The notes under the pieces were generated by a model that did not search any database, was not told the DNA's origin, and worked only from the letters and a program-made list of their open reading frames with translations. Source: an uncultured Eubacteriales bacterium (GTDB lineage: Bacteria > Bacillota > Clostridia > Christensenellales > CAG-138). Taken from it: DNA of 64,000 nt. The stretch lies in NCBI GenBank assembly GCA_900546845.1, contig UREK01000005.1:23435-87434 (forward strand), read 5' to 3'. Each line of letters starts with the position of its first letter. Within the stretch, counting starts at the first letter, position 1. The translations under genes were made by a program, and so were the position numbers. Below are positions 41,396 through 48,164 of the stretch, in pieces.

Positions 41396-42424
41396 ATGGC
41401 AATGGAAAAAGAAAAAGCGTTAGAGATGGCGTTAAGCCAGATCGAGAAACAATTCGGCAAAGGCGCTGTGATGAAGCTGGGCGATGCGGCTGCAAAAATC
41501 AGCGTATCCACGATCCCTTCCGGCTGTCTGGAGCTAGATTTTGCGCTTGGCGTGGGCGGGATTCCGCGCGGCAGGATTATCGAGATCTACGGCCCGGAAT
41601 CCTCCGGCAAAACGACGATCGCGCTGCATATCATCGCGGAATCCCAGAAGCTGGGCGGGACTGCCGCTTTCATCGATGCGGAGCACGCACTCGATCCCGT
41701 ATATGCGGAAAACCTCGGCGTGGATGTGGACGAGCTTTATGTTTCCCAGCCCGATACGGGCGAGCAGGCGCTTGAAATTTGCGAAGCGCTGGTGCGCAGC
41801 GGCGCGATGGACGTGGTTGTCATCGACTCTGTGGCTGCGTTGGTGCCCAAGGCGGAAATCGAGGGCGACATGGGAGATGCGCACGTCGGCTTGCAGGCGC
41901 GCCTGATGTCCCAGGCACTTCGCAAGCTGGCGGGTATTATCAGCAAATCCAATACGATCGTAATCTTCATCAACCAACTGCGCGAAAAAGTCGGCGTAAT
42001 GTTCGGCAACCCGGAAACGACTACTGGCGGCAAAGCGCTCAAATTCTATGCTTCGATCCGCCTCGATGTGCGCCGGGCCGACTCCATCAAGAACGGGGGC
42101 GAGGTTGTCGGCAACCGCACGCGCATCAAGGTCGTAAAAAACAAGGTCGCCCCACCGTTCAAAACCGCGGAGTTCGACATTATCTATGGCGAGGGCATCT
42201 CGCACGAAGGCTCTGTGCTTGACATGGCTGTGGAGCATAAGATCATCACCAAAACCGGTGCATGGTATTCCTACGGCGATATGCGTATGGCACAAGGGCG
42301 GGACAATGCACGCCTATTCCTGAAGGACAACAAGGAGCTTTGCGATGAGATCGAGGGCAAACTCCGCGCGGAATTTGCCGCAGCCGCCGCAAAAACGGAA
42401 ACCCAGGAGATGCCGGAGGAGTAA
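41396..42424 (+). CDS. recA: Recombinase RecA
   Basis: 342 residues. Walker A GPESSGKTTIALHI, L1/L2 loops, VVVIDSVAALVPKAEIEGDMGD (Walker B) and IVIFINQLREKVGVMFGNPETTTGG are all intact. It forms the recombination filament and triggers LexA self-cleavage. Start ATG 41396 is preferred; ATG 41381 directly abuts the AAAAAAGG sequence. The upstream LexA box implies SOS induction, and a strong terminator follows. Confidence 0.97.
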   Translation: MAMEKEKALEMALSQIEKQFGKGAVMKLGDAAAKISVSTIPSGCLELDFALGVGGIPRGRIIEIYGPESSGKTTIALHIIAESQKLGGTAAFIDAEHALDPVYAENLGVDVDELYVSQPDTGEQALEICEALVRSGAMDVVVIDSVAALVPKAEIEGDMGDAHVGLQARLMSQALRKLAGIISKSNTIVIFINQLREKVGVMFGNPETTTGGKALKFYASIRLDVRRADSIKNGGEVVGNRTRIKVVKNKVAPPFKTAEFDIIYGEGISHEGSVLDMAVEHKIITKTGAWYSYGDMRMAQGRDNARLFLKDNKELCDEIEGKLRAEFAAAAAKTETQEMPEE

Positions 42425-42471
42425 CCAACTCATAGCAGTCTGCAAAAATAACCTTAAAATATCGCATGCAA

Positions 42472-42510
42472 GTCAAGGATACGGCTTTCCGTATCCTTGA
42501 CTTTTATTTT
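42472..42510 (+). terminator. Rho-independent terminator after recA
   Basis: A perfect 13-base stem, GTCAAGGATACGG with CCGTATCCTTGAC, a four-base loop, and TTTTATTTT. Confidence 0.93.
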
Positions 42511-42551
42511 CAAAGGGGTTAAAATAACTGTGAGTAATTATGTCGGTGTGT

Positions 42552-42616
42552 AATTTCATAGATTTTTATGGTTTATGAAATTGTGTCCATGCATACTGAG
42601 TAGTTAGATACTCGGC
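42552..42616 (+). promoter_or_regulatory. Structured leader before rny
   Basis: The gap before rny holds two further hairpins without T runs: AATTTCATA (42552-42560) with TATGAAATT (42574-42582), and CTGAGTA (42597-42603) with TACTCGG (42610-42616). They could be leader structures affecting rny mRNA; no known riboswitch was recognised. Confidence 0.35.
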
Positions 42617-42649
42617 ATTTTATATACACTTGGAGGTGCTTGTTTATCC

Positions 42650-44194
42650 GTGAATGAGATTATAATCCCCATTGCAGTTGGGGTGGTTTGTTTGGCTGCC
42701 GGTGGGTTCGGCGGGTATTGCTACCGCAGGAACATCGCAGAGGCGAAGGTTGCAAAGGCGGAAGACGCCGTAAAGCAAATGATTGAGGACGCGCAAAAGC
42801 GCGCGGAGAGCATAAAAAAAGAAACGATCCTCGAGGCGAAGGAAGAGGTTTACCGCATCAAAAGCGAGAATGAGAAGGAAAACCGGGACCGGCGCAACGA
42901 ATTGCAACGAGCGGAACGCAGGCTTGTGCAGCGCGAAGAAACACTTGATAAAAAGATCGACGGTGTAGAACAGCGTGAAGAAGCGCTCAACAAGAAGCAA
43001 AAAGAGGTCGAAACGCTGGAAGCCTCCATTCAGGAGCTGCATGACCGCCAGCTGAAGGAGCTTGAGACGATTTCCGGAATGTCGATGGACGAGGCAAGGG
43101 AAATCCTTTTAAGCAATGTTGAACGCGATGCGCGCCATGAGGCGGCGCTGATGATCCGCGATATTGAGGCGAAAACGAAGGAAGAAGCGGATAAACGCGC
43201 GCGCAACATCGTCTCCATGGCGATCCAGCGCTGCGCGGCGGATCACGTGGCGGAAACGACCGTATCCGTTGTTCCGCTCCCCAACGATGAAATGAAAGGC
43301 CGCATCATCGGCCGCGAGGGCCGCAATATCCGCACCCTCGAAACCGCGACGGGCGTCGATCTCATCATCGACGATACGCCGGAAGCCGTCATCCTTTCCG
43401 GCTTCGATCCCGTCCGCCGCGAGGTTGCGCGCATCGCGCTCGAAAAGCTCATCATGGATGGCCGCATCCATCCCGCGCGCATTGAAGAAATGGTGGAGAA
43501 GGCGCGCAAGGAGGTGGACGTGCAGATCCGTGAGGCAGGCGAGCAGGCCATCTTTGAAACCGGCATCCATGGGCTGCACCACGAGCTTGTAAAGGTACTT
43601 GGCCGTCTGCGCTATCGCACCAGCTATGGCCAGAATGTGTTGAAGCACTCCATCGAGGTTTCCCATCTGGCAGGCATTATGGCCGCGGAGATTGGGGCGA
43701 ACGTGGGCCTTGCGAAGCGTGCGGGCCTGCTGCACGATATAGGCAAGGCGATCGACCACGAGGTCGAAGGCCCGCATGTGCAGATCGGCGCGGATCTTGC
43801 CAAGAAGTACCGCGAGAACAACCAGGTTGTGAATGCAATCATGGCGCATCATGGCGACGTGGAACCAGCGACAGTAGAGGCCGTGCTCGTGCAGGCTGCG
43901 GACGCAATTTCTGCGGCGCGTCCCGGCGCGCGCCGTGAAACGCTTGAGAATTACATCAAGCGCCTTGAAAAGCTGGAGGAGATTGCAAACTCGTTTGAAG
44001 GTGTGGATAAGTCTTATGCCATTCAGGCGGGCCGTGAGGTGCGGATCGTGGTGAAACCGGAGAACGTGAACGATGCGGATACTGTCATCATGGCGAAGGA
44101 GATCGTCAAGCGCATTGAGACGGAACTCGAATATCCTGGCCAGATCAAGGTGAACGTCATCCGCGAAACGCGTGCGGTGGAATTTGCAAAATAA
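42650..44194 (+). CDS. rny: Ribonuclease Y
   Basis: 514 residues, standard length. N-terminal membrane anchor (IIIPIAVGVVCLAAGGFGGY), a long coiled coil (about 30-200, rich in Glu/Lys/Arg), KH domain (MKGRIIGREGRNIRTLETATGV, given here as GRIIGREGRNIRTLE) and HD domain with GLLHDIGKAIDHE. It is the membrane-bound endonuclease that initiates mRNA decay in Firmicutes. Start is GTG 42650, 11 bases after GGAGGTG; no ATG fits. The adjacent recA-rny order is typical. A terminator follows. Confidence 0.95.
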   Translation: MNEIIIPIAVGVVCLAAGGFGGYCYRRNIAEAKVAKAEDAVKQMIEDAQKRAESIKKETILEAKEEVYRIKSENEKENRDRRNELQRAERRLVQREETLDKKIDGVEQREEALNKKQKEVETLEASIQELHDRQLKELETISGMSMDEAREILLSNVERDARHEAALMIRDIEAKTKEEADKRARNIVSMAIQRCAADHVAETTVSVVPLPNDEMKGRIIGREGRNIRTLETATGVDLIIDDTPEAVILSGFDPVRREVARIALEKLIMDGRIHPARIEEMVEKARKEVDVQIREAGEQAIFETGIHGLHHELVKVLGRLRYRTSYGQNVLKHSIEVSHLAGIMAAEIGANVGLAKRAGLLHDIGKAIDHEVEGPHVQIGADLAKKYRENNQVVNAIMAHHGDVEPATVEAVLVQAADAISAARPGARRETLENYIKRLEKLEEIANSFEGVDKSYAIQAGREVRIVVKPENVNDADTVIMAKEIVKRIETELEYPGQIKVNVIRETRAVEFAK

Positions 44195-44210
44195 GGGAAG
44201 CCTTTGCACG

Positions 44211-44247
44211 ATCAAGGATATGCTTTGCAGCATATCCTTGATTTTTG
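44211..44247 (+). terminator. Rho-independent terminator after rny
   Basis: A 14-base perfect stem, ATCAAGGATATGCT with AGCATATCCTTGAT, loop TTGC, then TTTTTG. The stem shares CAAGGATA with the recA terminator. Confidence 0.9.
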
Positions 44248-44260
44248 AATGGGAGGAAGC

Positions 44261-45199
44261 ATGGAACAGTTGATCCCGGTTGCGGATGCACATTGCGACT
44301 TTTTATATTACATGCTCTACGATCATTTCAAACTGAAAACGACCGCGCCAAGGCAGGCCGTGAGCCTTTCGCATCTGCGCAAGGGCGGCGCGGCACTCCA
44401 GTTTTTTGCGGCGTGGATCGACCCTGATATGCGTGCTTCCGGCTTGCAGCAGTGCATGTGGCTGATTGATGCGTATTACCGCATGCTCGAGGAATGCATG
44501 GACGCGGGCGTCGTGCCGTTTTCGCCAGAGTTTAAGCCGGAGGACGGGAAAATCGCAACGGTGCTCACCATCGAGGGCGGCGAGGCGCTGATGGCCCGGG
44601 AGGAAAACCTGCGCCTGTTTTACCGGCTGGGCGTACGCGCAATGACGCTGACGTGGAACGCTACCAACGAGCTTGCGCATCCTGCTATGAGCCGGGTGAA
44701 CCGAGGCCTCACGAAGCTGGGAAGAGAGATTGTCTACGAAATGGATCGGATCGGCATGGCGGTGGATGTGGCGCATCTGAGCGATGCGGGGATTGACGAC
44801 GTGCTTTCCATTGTAAGGCGGCCAGCCTTTTCATCGCATACCAACGCGCGCGCTGTCTGCCCACACAAGCGCTCCCTTTCCGATGAGCATATCCGAGCCA
44901 TCGCAGAAAGCGGCGGCGTTGTCTGCGTGAATTACTATCCGCCGCAGCTCTGCCGCAAAGGGGAAGCCTGTATCGCGGACATCGTACGGCATATCCTGCA
45001 TGTTGCTGAAATAGGCGGAATCGAGCATGTGGCGCTTGGTTCAGATTTTGACGGAATGAGCGAATATCCCAAGGATCTAAAGAACTGGGGGGATGTACCG
45101 AAGCTCCTGGACGCGCTTTTTCACGAGGGCCTTTCGGAGGCAGAGGTGCGGCGCATCGCGTATGATAACCTGCGGGATTATATTGTGCGATTTTATTGA
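44261..45199 (+). CDS. Membrane dipeptidase (peptidase M19)
   Basis: 312 residues. Metal-binding HxD motif in VADAHCDFLYYM, a bridging Glu in LTIEGGEAL, His in DVAHLSDAGIDDV and SSHTNARAVCPHKRSLSDE, and Asp in ALGSDFDGM, i.e. the full zinc peptidase set of the renal dipeptidase family. It likely cleaves dipeptides in the cytoplasm, since no signal peptide is seen. ATG 44261 is preferred to ATG 44249 because GGGAGG (44251-44256) lies between them. Confidence 0.9.
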   Translation: MEQLIPVADAHCDFLYYMLYDHFKLKTTAPRQAVSLSHLRKGGAALQFFAAWIDPDMRASGLQQCMWLIDAYYRMLEECMDAGVVPFSPEFKPEDGKIATVLTIEGGEALMAREENLRLFYRLGVRAMTLTWNATNELAHPAMSRVNRGLTKLGREIVYEMDRIGMAVDVAHLSDAGIDDVLSIVRRPAFSSHTNARAVCPHKRSLSDEHIRAIAESGGVVCVNYYPPQLCRKGEACIADIVRHILHVAEIGGIEHVALGSDFDGMSEYPKDLKNWGDVPKLLDALFHEGLSEAEVRRIAYDNLRDYIVRFY

Positions 45200-45216
45200 A
45201 GCAGGAGGTTGGTTCC

Positions 45217-45747
45217 TTGATTTACCTGATCGCGGGCGACACACATACGGGAAAGACACTTCTTGCGCAGCGGCTTATGGAGAAGTATGGATGGCCATAT
45301 CTTTCCATTGATCATCTGAAGATGGGCCTGATCCGAAGCGGTCTCTGCCCGTTCCGGCCGGACAGCCCAGAAGCTGAGCTGACGGATTTTCTTTGGCCGG
45401 TCGTGCGGGAAATCGTGAAGACATGCATCGAGAATCGGCAGAACTTGATTGTGGAAGGCTGCTATATCCCATTTGATTTTGCAAAGGATTTCGATGCGGG
45501 ATTCTTGCGAGAGATTCGCTATGTTTGCCTGATTTTCAGCCGGCGGTATCTGGAGGCACGGTTTGACACAGTGCTCGAGCAGGAAAACGCAATCGAACGG
45601 CGTATGCCGCCCAGTGATTGCGACAAAGAAAGCATAATTGCGGAAAACGAGCGTAACCTGTTGGAGTGCAGACGGCGCGGGCTCAAATATATCCTGACTG
45701 ATACGGAATACGCCGTCAGCGCAGATGCCTGGGAGCTCAATTCGTAA
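45217..45747 (+). CDS. P-loop kinase-like protein of unknown substrate
   Basis: 176 residues starting at TTG 45217, eight bases after AGGAGG (the frame is open from 45196). Walker A is IAGDTHTGKTLLAQRLMEKYG, with the motif GDTHTGKT; then YLSIDHLKMGLIRSG, NLIVEGCYIPFDF and an Arg-rich lid RRMPPSDCDKE. This layout resembles small kinases or zeta-toxin-like ATPases (2-phosphoglycerate kinase type), but I cannot name the substrate. No antitoxin gene is visible next to it. It follows the dipeptidase by 17 bases. Confidence 0.6.
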   Translation: MIYLIAGDTHTGKTLLAQRLMEKYGWPYLSIDHLKMGLIRSGLCPFRPDSPEAELTDFLWPVVREIVKTCIENRQNLIVEGCYIPFDFAKDFDAGFLREIRYVCLIFSRRYLEARFDTVLEQENAIERRMPPSDCDKESIIAENERNLLECRRRGLKYILTDTEYAVSADAWELNS

Positions 45748-46060
45748 CGCTGCCTTCCGAGGCCATATTTTTTCAGAAAATACTCGACGCAGTTCCTTGC
45801 CAAGACGCTGTATTTTGTAATATTCGCTATTGGTGGCAGGATGCTTGTTGCCAACGAACAACCACTCACAGTATTCATAAAACAGGCTGAATTCCAGCGG
45901 TTATCAGCATGCGCTTATCGCAAGGTCGTATATGCTGTACTCACCTATGCTTTCCTCATCGGTAAACTTGCGGCCGGGCACACGAGATTCATCTTGGCAA
46001 GGATACTCCGAATTTTTCGCTCCGGAATGCGTCGCTTCATTTCAATTCAATGAAAAAAAC
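45748..46060 (-). pseudogene. Possible decayed gene fragment
   Basis: On the minus strand two frames each carry protein-like sequence: MKRRIPERKNSEYPCQDESR from about 46049 down, ending at a stop near 45918, and then, in another frame, SLFYEYCEWLFVGNKHPATN followed by SEYYKIQRLGKELRRVF. Together they look like a broken reading frame, but I do not recognise the family and chance is possible. No intact gene is visible in this stretch on either strand. Confidence 0.25.
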
Positions 46061-46062
46061 AA

Positions 46063-46099
46063 AATCCCCCCAATTTTGACGTGCAAAATCGAGGGGATT
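46063..46099 (-). terminator. Terminator of tRNA-Trp
   Basis: On the minus strand AATCCCCTCGATTTTG pairs over 16 bases (two G-U) with CAAAATTGGGGGGATT, followed by TTTTGTTTTTTT (46051-46062). Confidence 0.9.
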
Positions 46100-46102
46100 C
46101 CT

Positions 46103-46176
46103 TGGCAGGGGCAGAAAGATTCGAACTCTCAAGAACGGTTTTGGAGACCGCTATGTTACCATTACATCATGCCCCT
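46103..46176 (-). tRNA. tRNA-Trp (anticodon CCA)
   Basis: Reads on the minus strand from AGGGGCA to TGCCCCT-G-CCA with a seven-base acceptor stem. The anticodon loop is CTCCAAA between GCGGT and ACCGT, giving anticodon CCA. The T arm is GAGAG-TTCGAAT-CTTTC. The 3' CCA is encoded. It has its own promoter and terminator. Confidence 0.95.
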
Positions 46177-46192
46177 TTGAGTTAACGAACGT

Positions 46193-46222
46193 ATTATAGC
46201 ATTCCAGATGCACGCCTGTCAA
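46193..46222 (-). promoter_or_regulatory. Promoter of tRNA-Trp
   Basis: On the minus strand TTGACA (46222-46217), 18 bases, TATAAT (46198-46193): both hexamers are perfect, 17 bases before the mature tRNA 5' end. Confidence 0.85.
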
Positions 46223-46247
46223 TCATTTCTATGCGTCGAGTTTTGCA

Positions 46248-46276
46248 TTGCGGTTTGCAGGCATAAAAGCTATAAT
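46248..46276 (+). promoter_or_regulatory. Sigma-A promoter of miaB
   Basis: TTGCGG (46248-46253), 17 bases, TATAAT (46271-46276), 34 bases before the miaB start; divergent from the tRNA-Trp promoter. Confidence 0.65.
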
Positions 46277-46310
46277 AACATTAGTCTTAATATACTTATG
46301 AGGTAAACGA

Positions 46311-47714
46311 ATGAAAAAGACCGTTGAAGTCGCGCCGGAAGAACTGCACGAGAGCCTGGACGCCGCTGCGCGCCTGAAGGAAGAACTGCAGGGGCACGGC
46401 TTCCAATATTATATCGAATCCTATGGATGCCAGATGAACGACCATGACGCGGAAAAGCTTTCCGGGATGCTTCAGGCATCGGGCTATGTACCCGCGCCAT
46501 CCAAAGAAGAAGCGAGCCTGCTGATCTTCAACACCTGTTGTGTGCGTGAACACGCGGAGAAACGCGTGTTCGGCAACATTGGGGCGCTCAAAAAACGCAA
46601 GGAAGCGGAGCCTGGGATCATGATCTGCGTATGCGGCTGCATGATGCAGCAGCGTGAGGTAGCGGAGCGGCTTTACAAGCGCTTCCCGTTTGTGGATCTT
46701 GTATTCGGCACACATGAGCTGCATCACTTCCCGATGCTGCTTTCCCGCGCGCTTGCGGGAGAGCGTGTTTTTTCCGTGCGCGAAAGCGACGGCGAGATTG
46801 CGGAAGGGCTCCCGGTGGTGCGCGGCGGCAGCTTTTCCACGTTCGTTACGATCATGTATGGCTGCAACAATTTCTGCACGTATTGCATCGTACCATATGT
46901 GCGCGGCCGGGAACGCTCCCGCGCGCCGGAAAACATCATCGCTGAAGTGCGCGCGCTTTCGCAGCAGGGCTTCCGGGAGATTACGCTCCTTGGGCAAAAC
47001 GTGAATTCCTATTCGCATGCGGACGACGGGGTGGATTTTCCAGAACTGCTGCGGCGCGTAAATGAGGTCGAAGGAATCGAACGCATCCGCTTCATGACCT
47101 CGCATCCGAAGGACCTTTCGCCTCGTTTGATCGAAGCCATGGCGACGCTCCCGAAGGTTTGCAATCACATCCACCTCCCGGTACAATCCGGAAGTGACCG
47201 CATCCTTGCAGCGATGAACCGCCGCTATACACGGGAAAAATACCTGGGCCTTGTGCGCGACATCCGCGGGGCGGTGAAGGGCGTGGAGCTGACAACGGAC
47301 ATCATTGTGGGTTTCCCAGGTGAGACGGAGGAGGATTTTGCGGATACGCTTTCCCTGGTGCGCGAGGTTGGCTTTGCGGCGGCCTATACCTTCATGTATT
47401 CGCCGCGCCTTGGGACGCGCGCGGCCGCGATGAAAAACCAGGTACCGGAAGAAATCAAGAAAGAGCGCCTGCTGTGCCTGAATGCCTGCTGCGCAGAGCA
47501 GCTCCAGACGAGCAATAAAAAATACATCGGCCAGAGCGGCACAGTGCTTGTGGAAGGCTGCGACCAGCGGGAAGGAGCGCCTGTGGCATTTGGCAAACTC
47601 ACGAATTTCAAGATGGTCTATTTCCCCGGCGGCGCAGATCTAATCGGCAAGATGCGCCGGGTTCAAATCACGGGAACGCAGAACAATTCGCTTACCGGCA
47701 CGCTGGCGGAATGA
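46311..47714 (+). CDS. miaB: tRNA-2-methylthio-N6-dimethylallyladenosine synthase MiaB
   Basis: 467 residues. UPF0004 Cys in SYGCQMNDHDAEK, NTCCVREHAEKR and CVCGCMMQQREV; radical SAM motif in MYGCNNFCTYCIVPYVRGRE, the MiaB-specific YGCNNFCTYCIVPYVRG form; C-terminal TRAM domain. It adds the methylthio group to i6A37 in tRNAs reading UNN codons; miaA, making i6A, is downstream at 52722. Start after TGAGGTAAACGA. Confidence 0.96.
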   Translation: MKKTVEVAPEELHESLDAAARLKEELQGHGFQYYIESYGCQMNDHDAEKLSGMLQASGYVPAPSKEEASLLIFNTCCVREHAEKRVFGNIGALKKRKEAEPGIMICVCGCMMQQREVAERLYKRFPFVDLVFGTHELHHFPMLLSRALAGERVFSVRESDGEIAEGLPVVRGGSFSTFVTIMYGCNNFCTYCIVPYVRGRERSRAPENIIAEVRALSQQGFREITLLGQNVNSYSHADDGVDFPELLRRVNEVEGIERIRFMTSHPKDLSPRLIEAMATLPKVCNHIHLPVQSGSDRILAAMNRRYTREKYLGLVRDIRGAVKGVELTTDIIVGFPGETEEDFADTLSLVREVGFAAAYTFMYSPRLGTRAAAMKNQVPEEIKKERLLCLNACCAEQLQTSNKKYIGQSGTVLVEGCDQREGAPVAFGKLTNFKMVYFPGGADLIGKMRRVQITGTQNNSLTGTLAE

Positions 47715-47735
47715 GCGGAAAGGCAGAGGAAAGCC

Positions 47736-48110
47736 ATGGTAATTGACAAAGCGAGGGATCTCGGCATCGCGCTGAGCGAATCCCCGGAATTCCAGCATAT
47801 GCTGCAGGTGCGCGCCGCCATAGAGGAAAATGAAACGCTTGTGAACATGATCAATTTGCTGCATGAAAAGCAGCGCATGATCGGGAAGCTTCTGGCGGAA
47901 GGTGAAGATACGGACAGCCGGACCGACATTGCGACGCTTTCCAATGAGATTGAGGATATCCAGACGGAGCTTATGGAATCCCAGCTGTTCACGGAAATGC
48001 TGGATGCGCAGCATGCCTTTGAAGCGTTGATGCAACGCGTAAACCGCGTGATTGCTGCATGCATCGGAGCAGATTTTGATGGCGGCGCGTGCGACAGCTG
48101 TATGCACTAA
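47736..48110 (+). CDS. YlbF/YmcA family protein
   Basis: 124 residues, helical. The N-terminal pattern VIDKARDLGIALSESPEFQHM and the later MESQLFTEMLDAQHAFEALMQRVN match the YlbF/YmcA (Com_YlbF) family. In B. subtilis YlbF, YmcA and YaaT form an iron-sulfur complex that interacts with RNase Y and promotes sporulation, competence and biofilm formation. The C-terminal CIGADFDGGACDSCMH contains several Cys. Located between miaB and mutS as YmcA is in Bacillus; rny is also in this window. Confidence 0.85.
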   Translation: MVIDKARDLGIALSESPEFQHMLQVRAAIEENETLVNMINLLHEKQRMIGKLLAEGEDTDSRTDIATLSNEIEDIQTELMESQLFTEMLDAQHAFEALMQRVNRVIAACIGADFDGGACDSCMH

Positions 48111-48164
48111 ACTATGAACCGGGTTTTTGAGCGACCATACGATGACAGGGGAGGAAAACGCGCT

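Noticed and set aside
42511..42649. Riboswitch upstream of rny
   Set aside because: Two simple hairpins only; none of the known riboswitch cores was recognised and rny is not a metabolite-linked gene.
45217..45747. P-loop protein as a zeta-type toxin
   Set aside because: No antitoxin partner is visible beside it and the motif set is too general to name a toxin.
45193..45861. 222-codon minus-strand open frame opposite the P-loop kinase
   Set aside because: The + strand frame has a Walker A motif and ribosome-binding site; only the first ~35 codons of the minus frame, outside the kinase gene, look protein-like.
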